Shown here: in pieces, positions 44,926 to 58,100 of the stretch
Position numbering within the stretch: the first letter of the stretch is position 1
Layout of the letters: each line of letters starts with the position of its first letter
DNA from: Ostrinia nubilalis
Taxonomy: Eukaryota > Arthropoda > Insecta > Lepidoptera > Crambidae
DNA length: 64,000 nucleotides
Assembly: GCF_963855985.1 (NCBI RefSeq)
Contig: NC_087098.1
Span: 11,862,501 to 11,926,500, forward strand
Direction: 5' to 3'
The notes under the pieces: generated by a model
What the model saw: only the letters and a program-made list of their open reading frames with translations
Database searches by the model: none
Told to the model about the DNA's origin: nothing
Position numbers and translations under genes: made by a program

Positions 44926-47900
44926 CCATAGACTATCCCGTTCTCCACACTGGTTCTTTTAAGGTCCTCGAACCTACTTAGAGTTTTATGCCAGGTATTA
45001 TTTAGCTGCATCTTGAGTAACTAGTTTGAATGGACTGGTGTTGTTCTTATTTAATATTCCGCACGATCTATCCACAATTATAACTAGTCCGCTCTTCAAC
45101 TATATTTTAGTTTGTATCAAAATAGCTTTTCAATAATACCTTGCAGATAATAATTTACATACAGATTTATTAAGTTGGATTAATTACATTTGCTAGAGTA
45201 ACTATTAATTATGATTATTTTAGACCATGACAACTGGTGTATTGTAAGCAGGAAAATAAAGTGTAGATAACAATTAATTAAATTACAAGAAATTGTCGAC
45301 ATTTTTTGCGTATTTAAATGAGACTATTGTCGTCGTAGATTTCTAGCATCACTTCTTTACGTTTCCTGATGTGCTTTAGACTTTTTTTTCTCGAGTAGGT
45401 ACAAGATTAAAGATGACCTATGTTTTTGTATATTTTAAAAATGTTTTATTAATCGTTACGTATTTCCTACACATTAGCGTTACAATAAAACAAACGTTTT
45501 TAAATTACAAAACCATGTTTCCAAAATCCTTTTTACGTTACATCGCTAATAGATTTATTGTTTTGACAATTGTATAGAGCCGGCAAATGTGACGCTAAAA
45601 GCAAAGAATGCCTTGTTTTGCGTCTTTGCTAAACACAGGTACCGTTGACCATTTAGTAATTTTTCCTCTACGATTTTAAACCTTACATCATTACAATAAA
45701 GGCCATAAAGTTGTCGGAGGCATAACAATCGACGATTGTCCGCTTCTGAAAGCTCCTTGCATGACGTCAGAGATCGTATTACCACACAAGTGGAGATTAC
45801 TAAGGATGTTCAACGCAATGTGAGCATAACTCAATATTCTTGTGTTTCACCCTCTGTTTGTAGTGCCGTAAATGATCGAGTAAACATTTTCCCGGTAAAA
45901 TAACGTTTCAATTTAAACATAACAACGGAGATTATAAGTTTTCGTAAACAATTATTTTAAGTTTTTATAAGGTAGCTAATCTAGATTATTCAGTGTATAG
46001 GTTAAGAACAATAGCTGAAATTTTTAGTACCTACCTACTTAGATAAAAGTATGAATTTGAATGACATAATTTAAAATTGAAATTTTATTTTTAAGGTTGA
46101 GTCGTTCTCTAATATTACAGAGCACTGTTTTATTTCAATTTTTCATTTAAAATCTCGAAAGTGTATAATTTTGAGTTATACCACTTTGATCACATAACTC
46201 AATTTATCGGAATGTTCGAAGACATTGTTCTTGTTGAACACGCGCCGTTAATAATAAACAGCCAAACCGTAGGCCTACTCTGTAAGTCAATTCGATATTT
46301 AGCTCTACCTATCTCCCTTACTCGTACCAGTATTAGTGCGAGAGTGAGAGAGGTGAATTAGTCAAATATTTTTAAAATTATTTTACATACGTCGCTGTCA
46401 AATCGGCTGACTTTAAAGCAGACAACATTTCTGGTGGATGTAAATGAAATTATTTTATTTTTCTTTATTCATTTGGGCTACTTATGCAGCGGTGGCTAAA
46501 ACAACTCCGTCGGCCAATGTGTTAATAAAATAACAAGATTTTTTCTTGGGTAACTTTGCCCAGTGGTCGAAATAATTCAATAAATCGAATCAAGACAAGA
46601 GATCAAGATAATAAATTAGGTTTAATATTCAGGACCTCCGTGTAATGAGGAGCTGGTCTGGACTGGGTTTGACATGAAAAAGTTGTCAGAAATAAAATAT
46701 TTATCGTGATGGTCAGACCTGTCCAGCCAGTGACGAGGCAATTTCATACGCTCAAAATGTTTCGTTATAGTTAATGTCATAAAAGTCATATATTTTCTGC
46801 ATTATAGGCTTTTATAAAGCGCTTTTACACGTCCCAATATTGCTTGTCCTACCACCATTTTGGGACAACACGTCATCGGCTGGTGCTGTGATAAAAGATT
46901 GTTTTTATGTCAAAATTTCTTTCTTGCTATATTTTTGCGATCACTTAGGTAGCTACTTAAATTCGTAAGACCTAGCAGTTCGCGTACCCGATACTACAAT
47001 TCTGCAGTTACGGATTCAAATCCCATCAGAAGAAGTAATCTATTAATTAGCTCTAGTTATAGAGAATGCTTTAATGCATTAAGTTCGCCTTAAGTAAAAA
47101 AATATTTGGCATTAAAGTTTTAAATAAATAAAGCTAAAAGATAAAGCATGTCTTTTAGTTTTTAGTTGGAACCGAAAATGTTACCAGCACCCTGCAGAAA
47201 CTATCCTATGAAATGAACTTTCTCTAAACTGCCACTGCCTGGCGAGCCCGTTTTTAATGGATATTGGCCTTACACAAACGACTACGATTCAACTTTACGC
47301 CTGTACTAAAGGGACACCTTAAATGGAAACGGGTATTGTGTCCCCTAAGATACTTTTCGAATAGACATTCCATATTAAAGTATTTAAGTATGTTTATATC
47401 CGTTGTCTAGTACCCATAGTACAATCTTTGCTTAGTTTGGGACTAGAAGCGCAGTGTAAAATGTCTAAGGATATTTATTTATTTATTTATTTATATAAGA
47501 ACAAAGGCTAGGTCACTTGTAAATTCTAATTGAAAATGAAACGTTTTTTGCTCCCTTTATTACTGCAAAAACATTTTAAATTACAATTTTACAAGTACGC
47601 CTTGGAATTATGTTTTCAATTGAAAACGAATTGCTTTTTTTCAATGACATATCGAATGGAATGGAAATATACCAAGATTACTTTTTGTGAATAGAATAGG
47701 TACATTTTGCAGAAATGAAAATATCATATTGTAAATATGTATTAATTGTCGAAATATAAACGAGATTTTTTACAGGCTATTATGCAGATAAAAGATGAAA
47801 CAATGTTAATTCCTATGAATAGTATTTTTACAAAAAAAAAAGTAAAATACCAATCTTCTTTCCATATAGGTAAGGTACTTGAAATACTTTTAACTTTTAC

Positions 47901-48488
47901 GTGACAAACCATCGTTATGTCCTAGGCAGAGGTCTATTTATCTATGAAAATGTGATATGTAATTAAGAAATGGCCGTGTAAAGTTCCTAAGCACCTAATC
48001 TACTCGTATCAAACTTCACGAGGACCGAACTCTCGGAAGCGACACACAAAGTAACGCCATGAGACACTTCTAAAAGGCTTAGCTCAACCCGGAATCGAGT
48101 CAAGCTCTTCAAACCCCTCCAACAGAGCCAAAGCTGAACAATGTTCAAGTAATACACCACAAAATTAACTGGGTCTTCATTCCAGCAGGATTGCCTCGTT
48201 GTGTCGCACTATGAACATAATCCGTTAGGATCATGCAACTATGCAATTTCACTGCCGCTATTTTGAAGGCTGCAGAGTCCAAAATCGCTCAAGTTTTCCA
48301 CTGTAAGCCACGCAATTTGCGCAAATGTTTTACATGCTGGTCAGTATAACGGTGGCTATCAAGCAGAGGTTGCCGTTTTCAAGGGAAATGTATACGTTTT
48401 ATGAATTTATCGCTCCAATGCCTTACGAAGTTGGATCGTCGGACCGAGTTATATCGAATACTTGGAAAAGGATTTAACGCGTTACTAA
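44926..48488. other. Intergenic, no gene seen
   Basis: AT-rich. Holds a minus-strand LINE 3' remnant at 46812 and ATTT simple sequence at 47476-47496. 46300-46360 has the word 'ctcgtaccagtattagtgcg' common in lepidopteran intergenic DNA. Short open frames (45555, 46161) have no support. Confidence 0.55.
46812..46892 (-). repeat. LINE 3'-end repeat, 'GTGACTGAG' family, partial
   Basis: The minus strand reads 'cagcaccagccgatgacgtg', 'tgtcccaaaatggtggtagg' and 'attgggacgtgtaaaagcgc', co-linear with the copy at 14364. Confidence 0.55.
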
Positions 48489-48606
48489 GGCTGAGTTGCA
48501 CCATCTTACTTTAACTTTAACAAACGTCAAAAATCTGTCAAACTCCATACAAAAAGCAACGGTTATTGTTATTGTTACGGTTAAAATAAGATGGTGCAAC
48601 TCAGCC
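48489..48606 (+). mobile_element. Family A MITE, copy 6 (best preserved)
   Basis: Opens GGCTGAGTTGCACCATCTTA and closes with the exact inverse (48587-48606); the pairing continues inward with few mismatches. TAA flanks both sides directly (48486-48488 and 48607-48609), giving a 3-bp target duplication. 118 bp, no coding capacity. Confidence 0.95.
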
Positions 48607-48782
48607 TAAGACATTTCTAGCGAACTGCTTGCAAACGAAATTATAATGTATAGAGCTTGATAGATATCTGTTACAGTACCTCCCATTACTATTTTAATTA
48701 TGTGAGTACATAAACCTGAATATTTACGGTTTCTTCTCACCAAAACTTCTAGGCGGATTTTTGTGAAACCTTACAATAGAGA

Positions 48783-49080
48783 TGATGACTGGGTAACGAA
48801 ATCGAAATTCTATTTAGTCCGTCAGACAGATGATAAAAACATTTTGGACACATTATTTTTAATTTTTTTCCATAATCAAAGAGTTACAGTATTTATTGCG
48901 TATATTGAGTTGAAATGTCGCGTGACGTCACTTTTGAGTAAAAAGTCTACTTAAGCGTGACGTAACGCGCCATTTCAAGTCGATGTAGCACGGTTATTAT
49001 TTAATTACGAAAGATAATAAAAAGAGTCTAATATTTTCTAATTATCTGTCTGACGGACAAATAATCGAAATTTTGTCATC
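48783..49080. mobile_element. ~300-bp palindromic MITE with 'GTCCGTCAGACAGAT' arms
   Basis: The left arm has 'gaaattctatttagtccgtc' then 'agacagatgataa'; the right arm, reversed, has 'gatgacaaaatttcgattat' then 'ttgtccgtcagacagataat'. Near the centre, 'gaaatgtcgcgtgacgtcac' is mirrored by 'cgtgacgtaacgcgccattt'. The element is thus an imperfect palindrome along most of its length. The centre carries a TGACGTCA (CRE-like) octamer at 48923-48930. The open frame at 48763-48954 is part of the left arm and not a gene. Confidence 0.8.
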
Positions 49081-51468
49081 TAGCCTAATTAAAAAAAGAT
49101 ACATTTCGATAACATCATCATTCGATCATTATGCTAAAATAATTAAGGATATTGTTTATTATAATACTTACACGTCGTCTTACGCCGGCAAAGCTACGGT
49201 TAAGCAAAGTACTTTAGTGTAGGCTGATCCAAATTCAGATTCAAAAATGGTTAAGAAAAGTTAATCAATAGTGTTCAACTCCGCATTATAAGACCTCAAT
49301 AACTTTACCATTAAGATGAAAGCATAAACTGCAATAAGTAAAGTTCTCGCATAGTTACTTCAATAGATAAGTAACGTGCCTCCTCCAACTCCATTGAAAA
49401 CCGCGAAAGTAGATTAATAAAACAAAACACTACAAAGTTTCAATAACCTTTGTTAATAATGTCTTTAATTAACTAACCGATCTGATAAATAACTAAGCAA
49501 ACTAACAGTAATTAATTTATTAAAATCTAATTGCAGATGAGTATCCAGCCCGCTTCGGTACGAACAACTAAATTGAGTTTCCTTCGAAAGAAAATGTGCG
49601 GATTATCTGATGGCGTTCTATGAAATTCTGTTCACGTAGAAACGGCTTCTAAAGTATCAGATACACTAAAATCTCATTACATAGCCTAGACCACCTACAA
49701 CTTAGTACAGGGGCCGTGGTGCCGACTTTATACAACATCGATTGAATTAACTCTAGACCTGTTGCAGAACCTGTGTAAAAAGAAGTTACTTTTTGAGAGT
49801 TGGTAATGGAATTGGTAACACATGTCTTAATGAAACAAGTTTTTATTGAAAATGTTTGTATTTTGCCAAGTTTAAAAGACCAATAGACACTTGTAACTCA
49901 ATGCATGCTCCAGTGAAAGTAACGTAACGTGGGGTTACGTCACTTGATTAGAGCTAAGATGAATGAAAAATATCGTGAAATTAAAAGTATTTACTTTTTT
50001 ACTGTAGACCGATTTAGCTTAGTATGAGTAAATAATGTTAGTATTATCTAAAATTTAAGTCTATCTCTTGGTTGTATGACATCTGCTCTCAATACAACTC
50101 TACTACCAAGACCCTAATTCTTTAGAATCTAGTCCACATTCGTTTAGATATTAAGTCAAACAACTCAAATCGTAAAATACAAACCAACATGAACATTCAG
50201 AAGGCCTTGACAACCCAGATTGGCAATAAAGCTTAGTTTCGCTCCCCCAGTCTCAACCATCTCCATAGTACAGCCACAGGTGCTGAATGAAGGCATTATA
50301 CCGAATCAGCCATTATGATTAAGCGGAACGCGCTGTCTGCGATCAGCTGGCCCGGGGATATTGATTACTGAGTTGTTTACCGATCGCTCTCGGTGATAAA
50401 TGCTTATTTACTGTAAGCAAAACTGTGCAACGGGACTCTGGGTAGGTATTTTTGAATCGTTCGATTTCTAATGCCCGTTTTCACCATCAATCCCTATGAA
50501 AACTAAATGCCTGTTATGAGTCACTTAAAATAAAATTAAGGATTGTTTGAGGGTGAAAAGGGGCATAAATCACGTACTAATAGGACTACAAGGTACCCAC
50601 TGAAAACCAGAGTCTTGGCACTTGGCAGTAAAATGTCAACTGTCAAGATGATACTGAGTGGGTGACTCTTTGGCAGCATTTTTTTTTCCTCTTTTCTCTT
50701 CATTGTTTACGTACTTTTTTACTACTTGTCAAATAAATATTTTTTTCTTTCTTTCTTTCTTTGATGTTGAAATAATGCTAATACGTATTTTATAGAAGAA
50801 TCAATTTTGAACACGATTAATTTTCGTGCACGAATGCAAGAACTAAATCGAATGATTCAGGAATATGTCTCCTCAACATAGTAGTTCGCGTTTAATGTTG
50901 AACAAAGTTTTAAAAGCTCTTTAAATACGGCGTTCACTTATTATTTAGCTTCTTTACAGTAATCAGAATTAATATTTTACATTTTGTTAATTTTGCGAAT
51001 AATTTCAGAATGTCTTTCCCTCCAGATTTTCTTTTGAGAAGGGTTAAATTTGACACAATGATGGATGACAATCTAAGTCTCCCAAGTCCCAAGTTTCGAA
51101 TGGTACGTTCTTTATTTAGTCCAAATGGCATGAAGCACTTCGATAAAGCTGTTCGATGATAGGTGCCAGTATCGAATGCAAGTACTAAAGTGCCAATACA
51201 GGCATACATCAACGCATTCCAGTACATTTGGCAATCGGCCTGCATGCCGGTGTCATCTTACTATTTCCATTTAATAGCTCACGCTGTTTCGGACCTCACA
51301 TGATGGAATATTGTTTATACTGTTGTATAAGGCTGTGTGTCACGTCAGTGGGCAATTAACTGACTAGCAACATGATACATGTCCTGCAACATTGCCAGTT
51401 GACGTGACAGTTAACTTGCTTCTGGTTGCTACTTACCTATTTGTTTCAGTCTTATAGGTACGTTCGTG
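49081..51468. other. Intergenic, no gene seen
   Basis: AT-rich. CTTT-type simple repeat at 50742-50762. The 103-codon minus frame at 50934-51245 has no domain. A slightly GC-rich patch at 50320-50400 is unassigned. Confidence 0.55.
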
Positions 51469-51590
51469 ACGTCATCATCATCATCAGGCCCACTGCAGAA
51501 GTAAGACTCTTTCTAATTTACCAGAGGCAAACGGAGGATTTGGTCAATACACCCCACACTGGCCAGGCGGCTTAGGAAGACTTTCCTTAT
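51469..51590 (+). repeat. SINE-like element, 'ggtcaataCACCCCACACTGGCC' type
   Basis: Begins with a short ATC-rich run, 'aggcccactgcagaagtaag', then 'caaacggaggatttggtcaa' and 'acaccccacactggcc'. By recognition this is a common lepidopteran interspersed repeat. No inverted ends. Confidence 0.6.
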
Positions 51591-53387
51591 TAAAATTTGT
51601 CCCTTAGTCACCTCCTAATAGATGTTCATAGGAAAAGATCAGGCAGGGTGATCTCATTCTACTCTGCCGGTACCACAGGTCACTAAGTAACTACGTCACG
51701 TTACATCTGGCAACGTTGCGCGGTGTGGTGCAAGCAACGTTATAACAAACAGTCCCATGACGTGGGAGCAAACTTCAATACTTTACTTTGAATTTCAATA
51801 GATTGGCTTCATCTTAAAGTCGTAGAAGCCATACATAAATTAAATTATGCCAAATAAATTACTAAGCTGAACTGCTATCATATTATGCTAAAAATAACGA
51901 CGACTTTTTTAAAAGTAAACAAAACGGCATTTTTTAACATTAAAATACTTTGCAAATTAAAAATAACTATGCATAGCAAATTTTTATCTAAACCAGATGT
52001 CCAAATTAAATCAACGAGCGCATAAAATAAAATATCGATCAGACCGAATGGCAATTCTTAATTTCTCAGAACAAATTTATACAATTAATGGATCAAGATA
52101 CTTTGGCGAGGTATTCATTATAGTAGGTAATTTAAAATAAGATTATGGGTTTTTGATATAGACCAATAAAAACAAATCTCATTTGCATTCGTTCTAGATA
52201 TTATGCTATTGAAACAATAATAATTTAAAACACGCAAGTAAAATTATTAATCCTACAATATTTTATACAAAAATCCAGGGCTTTGTAATTTTTGTATTTA
52301 GGGCTTTTGGAATAATGTTTTAATTGAGAAAATGATAAAAGGGGTTTTAGTTACCATAGTGATTCATTATTTTACTGACAGAAGTTTTTTTTTCATTAAA
52401 AAAGTTATTTAATCTAACCTAATAGTACCTACCTACTTACTCAATTAAAAAATGTAACAGGAAAGTCAGCAATTAATCCACTGAGAAATTTCCTAAATAA
52501 TTGCCATATCCTACCACCTACATCCAGCCTTAGTTCTTAAAGCGGATAATATAAAGTTATTGTAACGCGTCTACATTTGGTGGCCCCGCCTTCATTTCGC
52601 ACAATTAATAAGACATAACCATAAGAGTGTAGGCCCAAATATGAGATAACGTCAGACCGGCATCAAAACGTCGGTAGCGCTTGGGTGGCGCGCGCGCAAC
52701 ACGCGAGCGATGCGCGAATCGCGGAGTTGGCACGCCTCCTTACACAGATTATGGAGGAGGTGAAATTAGGCAGAAAATGCGGTGAAATGATACTTAAGAG
52801 TTCGTGATATTAATATCGTTAAAAGGTAGGCAAAAATAAATGCCTGAATAACATAAAGTGATTTTCTTAACAGTGATAAGAATGTAGACGTTTACTTGAA
52901 ACCTTTTCGGTCCACGCAGAAAGACAATTAATATGAAAGTCAAATAAATATTGCAGTGGCAAAAGATAATCTAACCTAAATCAATTTACATTATGACGGC
53001 ATAGTCATATCGAATATCCAAAAGTTGTTTAGCATATTAATTTAATATTATATTCATTGAAAATTACTCAAGGGAATCATGGAGTTATTGAAATTTCATT
53101 TTACCAAAATCCCTTATGATCCCTTTTTATTTTAATACTATTGAATAGTAGAATTCAGAAGTCGTTTTTACTATCTATATAGGTACTGGATTGGTTTGAT
53201 GGATTACCTACCTATTTCTTTATAGGACACCTACTCTTCACATTAGAATAAACTTAAGGTGCCTAATTCACCATCTGCAACAGCTTAATCTCCGACCTTG
53301 ATCGCGGCGCGGGCCGGCCCCACCCTGCGCGCGCGCAAAGCTTCATCTACATAATTACTCCAAGCTCATTGGTGACTTTTAACACTA

Positions 53388-53532
53388 TGGGCATAGACGC
53401 AGAAGATTCACTTTGTATTCAGATAGAACAGTCATAGGAAATCGCGGATGGGGTAGTCTACAAATAGTTTGGGCATTGAAACAGAAGATTCACTCTGTAT
53501 TAGAGATGGAACAATCATAGGAAAATCGCGAA
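53388..53532. repeat. Local tandem duplication, ~62 bp x 2
   Basis: Unit 1 (53388-53448) and unit 2 (53471-53532) share 'gggcat', 'cagaagattcact', 'tgtatt', 'aca.tcataggaaa' and 'atcgcg' in order, with several substitutions. No match to other repeats in the window. Confidence 0.75.
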
Positions 53533-54324
53533 AGACAAACATTTTTTATGCCATGGAGGCAGTATCAACGTAGGTCATTTATAGACCATTATGTGACTTT
53601 TTATTTAGGTAAGATTAGCAGAATTTCATAAAGCATGACAATTGCTTGGACTATTTGATACTATCCTTTTCTCACGTATAGTCTATCTATCTTCATCATC
53701 CTTTACTAAGAGATTTTTCATGGATAGTGGCCATTTTGCCGTTTTCATTCCAAAGATTGGCGCTTCCAGTTTCAACAGTAGAGCTTCGTGACATAATTAT
53801 CTTCATTAGAATTACTACTATACTATGGGAAGTATCTGAGCCTACTCCTTACAGCTCTACTGTTTAATGACTCAAAACTCATTGGTGACTATTAACCTCC
53901 TGATAATTCTGGCCGGTGTGCTTAATTAATACCGTATCATGTGGGCTGTCAGATAAGACATAATGAAACGTGATGGGTTTTGTTGTATAATCGTTTGGGT
54001 GGACTTCCTTGAGGCGTCCGCCCGTACATTGTGTTATGGAAATTGTTGTTTTACATGACCTCATTTTTAAATAAAACATGGAAGAAAGTGGCGGGTTTGT
54101 GAACTGACATATGTAAATTTCGCTCTACATTTAATTGTGATTATGTGGTTAAGCCGATTATAATGGAAGCCGCGTTTTGTTTTTCACTGAATGGTGTTGT
54201 AAGCACAATACAATGCTTAGCTATGGGTCAACAATTCGCAGTATAAGCCGAAAACTAAGACCAAACTTTTCGACCTTCTGTTACCGAGAAATCAAGAGCC
54301 ATGCCAAGAACTCGTAAACAGATG

Positions 54325-54391
54325 AAGGCACATCAAGCTATAAACACTGTGGAATGTTATGCCATTGTAATAGGAGCTATTTTGCAAGGAA
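54325..54391 (-). repeat. Repeat X, copy
   Basis: The minus strand reads 'ttgcaaaatagctcctatta', 'caatggcataacattccaca' and 'gtgtttatagcttgatgtgc', covering the whole of repeat X with moderate divergence. Confidence 0.6.
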
Positions 54392-55046
54392 AATATGTAT
54401 ACGTAGGAATTAGTCTGATGTAATTCTTTGAGCAGTTCTAAGTTATTTGTGTGATATATTTATGTTCCCAAAGTAAATTTTTGTGACTTAACAAACTGAA
54501 GCCTTTTGCCTGCTACAAGGTTACACATGACAAAACACTATAAAGTTTATTACGCGTAACATGCGTAACCTTGGCCGACCAAAACAAATGGAAATTAACA
54601 CGATTCCTATTCCGACCGCAAGTGAAGTGCCCAATACGATTACTATTCGCATCGATATCATTCGATAGAAAGGATCGCGATTGCAATCGAATACATTACG
54701 AGTCCTTACCACGCGTTCCTGCTCACTAGAGATGTAATCAAAACGAGTGCCATACTGATTGCAACAGCTGGAAAAGTCATTGACACGATTTGTAGGGTAA
54801 TTCATTATGCACATTTTGTGGGATGCACCATCCCATGATGTTACTGTCATCATCATGTTTATCAGACTAGTGTTTTCATAAATAGAAATAAAATTATATG
54901 GCTTATTTATGAAAATACACAAAGCCAACTCTATACCTATACAATAATATTTTATTTGGAAGACCATTTTACATTATTTCTTGGTGATACAGGACAGGTA
55001 AATCAATTTTTTAAAATTATCTAATTAATTTAAAGAATCTTCCTTA

Positions 55047-55157
55047 GGCTCAGTGGCACCACCTAACCGTAACTGTAACGACAACCGGTGCTTTTTGTAT
55101 GGAGTTTGACAGATTTTTTATATAGGTATAGTTAAAGTAAGATGGTGCTATCCAGCC
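55047..55157 (-). mobile_element. Family A MITE, copy 7 (inverted)
   Basis: The family interior appears inverted here ('accggtgctttttgtatgga' then 'gtttgacagatttttt'). Ends GGCTCAGTGGCACCACCTAA and 'taagatggtgctatccagcc'. TTA flanks both sides directly (55044-55046 and 55158-55160), a clear 3-bp target duplication. Confidence 0.9.
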
Positions 55158-55160
55158 TTA

Positions 55161-58100
55161 GAGTTTCATTCATCGTTCAACACTTATCACGAAACTTAGA
55201 CATTACAATGAAAGACCCCTTTCATGTGTACATTTCTAATTCCAGATTCCAGGGAACTCTTATCTTGATCTTGGTCAAATAGATAAACACATGAAAGATT
55301 ATCATAATCATTCCCAACGTTCTTGACTCGTGCTGGCCACGTCAAAAGCCTTCCAAATTGTTTGAGCAGTATACATTGTAAACCCTGTGCACACTAGAAA
55401 TTAATTCTTCACGGGAAGTAAAAGATGGAACTAAGTCAATATTAGATGACGCGATTAAATTTGAAACAGCAAACGAAACTAAACCTTGATCTGAAGAAAG
55501 AAGGTCGCAAAAGGGAAGCAAGGAAACACTAGCACAGGTATAAAGAACATTTGAAGGCGGACTCTGTTTTAATAAGAAATTTGAAGATTTTACACTAATA
55601 ACAGGCTGAATTGGGTGTGAACGTTTTTTGTTTGTTTATTAATAGCCGGCGCTGTTTGTATTAATTTTAAGATGGTGTTGTGAATTTATGGCAATTTTTA
55701 TGGGACCCACCTGATTGGCAGGCAGCTTTAAACTTGGGCGTCGAGTCAAAAAAGTAAATTGAATTTGCCAATTTCATAAAAAGAGGCGTAAAATATTTCA
55801 CTTTAATTAGAGAAGTTACAAGTCACGGAAGAAGTTTATGTTCTTCCACACTTAAATGCAGATCTAAATTAAAATAATAATAACAAACAGAATGAAAAAT
55901 AATTATTTGGAATGTGTCATTCATTAGATGTGTTCCAGATTTAAATCAAACAGAATTTAGTTCAGAGTAAAATTAAATGGTTATAGAGATAGATCTATGT
56001 CTCTTAAAATAAGTTTCAATTATATAGTTACATACAAGTTTTAGGCACATAAGAGTGGCACATGATTTCAAGCCTATCTTCAATTGTCAATTTGGTTTTG
56101 GGTCAAAATTGACATAAAGTTCTAGGCTGCCTACTTCTAAAACGGTATTCGCACTGGCCGGTCGTACCAATTCATTTATTTTTTCTGACAAAAGAAAATC
56201 AACTCGTGAGGTCTACGTGACGCCCGCACGGCGACACTGCACCAAATTATCCGAAAGGTGGTCGGACCTTTGTCGGCTACAAAACGGCGCAGGTTGTAAT
56301 TTGATAAAGTCGGCCCGCCTACAACAGGCCTTTCTTCGGGGTATGCCCACGCAACCTTAGATCAACATGAAAGGACGGCGGTGGTGGACAAGGCATTTTT
56401 TGTTAATTTTGTTTAGGTCTGCAATTATAACGCTCTTATTGTGATTTGGGTTGTAATTGGCCTGACATTATGGGAGGTAAACTAATTGTGAAAGGTTTTT
56501 TGTCATTTTCACATAGTTTTTTTTGTTAATTGATACCTATAACTCACATAAAAGTAGAACGCGCAATGTTAAATTATTCTTACTTTTTGAAAGGTACGCC
56601 AAATAAGAAAATCATCAACTAGTGGTAACTCAAATAATGCCAAGTTAACCACACCATTTACGAATGTTTATCCAAATGTATTGTTTTTAAAAAATCTTTT
56701 TATTTACCTAAAATCTCTAAAAAGATTTGAAAACCAATCTACTTTTAGGATACTTGTAGACACCTACTTATCTTTTTACCTGCCTTATCCAAAAACTTTT
56801 TCTCGATTCCCTCACCTCTATCCCTAGACTAGGGATCAAAATTATATAGGTTTAATTAAAACGACATTAATCCTGGACCGTCGGGGTAAAACTACACTTT
56901 ACGACCGTCGAGCTGTCATTATGTCGTTACGTGTAGTTTTTAGAGCGGCCTGCGGAATTTGGCCGGAATTTTGGAGGTAATCTATGAAATTGAGCGGTAT
57001 TGTGAGGTTGGGGTGATACGAGTATAAATTAAATGAATCGTTGAAATTCTTTATATGAATTAAAATAGTTTATATACCTTTTCGTGGCTTTGTCACACAC
57101 TGATTATTACAAATAGCACTAAAATAATTGTAAAAAACAGGTTACAATTAATAAATTAAAACTATATTCTCTAATCCTATTTCCAAACTAAAATTTATTA
57201 AAGTTGATTCAGCTTTTGGCATATTCAATTCATGCCTAAATCCTGTCTATCATTCGACAAAAAAAGATACAAACAGAACGATCACAATCATTACTACTTT
57301 CATATTTAAACATTTACCTATTAGTATAGAGAATCTTTTTATGACAATATTTATGTACAAAAATGTATGCCTATTAAACTCTACATTATTAGCCTTAAGT
57401 ATGATACACCAAACCACAAAATACCTATTTTATTACTAATTTAAACAGTCATCTTGATTTATTCCATACAAAACTCATTTTTTGCAATCCCCATACGATA
57501 TTATTAATTTATAGCTAATCCTTTATACAAAGGATGATAAACGATCCTTAGACATTGATTCGTTGAAAATATCCTTTTTATTAGCACTAGCTCATGTAAC
57601 CGGTTTGTAGTCGGTTTCTTAACAATAAGTCTGTAAAGCTAATTTATTGAAGCAATTATTCAAGTTATTTAATCCTTATTTGTTAGCTTTTATTACTATT
57701 TGCATATTTCAAGTTTTCTCAAGGGCGGTAAAGGACATGTTAGCATGACAATATGAGTTATTCGACATCTCGCACGAAAAATACTCGCACGACTGTGCGA
57801 CTTGGCAGCAATAAATTTTACTTAATATTTTTGTCGTCAACTAGAAGTACAAAGTAGAAGGTTTAAATAAGGCTTTTGGTAGCAGACTACATAGATAATT
57901 ACTTCAGATTTCTGAGTTGTGCGAGTTGTCTATAAAAATATTAGGTACAATCGAATGGTTCCAAGTCGAGTAATCGTACGAGATTTTTTCGTGCCAGATG
58001 ACGAATACTTGACAATAAGCGGAATTAATTTGCGGTGTGTCAAGATCCTTATCTCCATATACATATTTCTTGTGAACAAACAAGGAATTGCCTTAATCTA

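Larger units (their letters stand above)
51591..55046. other. Intergenic with two CpG-rich patches
   Basis: Mostly AT-rich. The patches at about 52655-52745 and 53295-53335 are the most GC- and CpG-rich sequence in this half ('ggcgcgcgcgcaacacgcga', 'gcggcgcgggccggccccac'). They could be regulatory islands or a promoter/first exon of a gene whose rest lies outside the window. 53388-53532 is a local duplication, listed separately, and 54325 a repeat X copy. The 148-codon minus frame at 54521-54967 has no domain. Confidence 0.5.

Noticed and set aside
46980..47030. tRNA-like B box (GGATTCAAATCCC) near 'gcagttcgcg'
   Set aside because: No acceptor stem or convincing A box at the right distance; no cloverleaf could be drawn.
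54521..54967. 148-codon minus-strand frame with a hydrophobic stretch
   Set aside because: No homology recognised, no promoter or poly(A) context, composition like neighbouring non-coding DNA.
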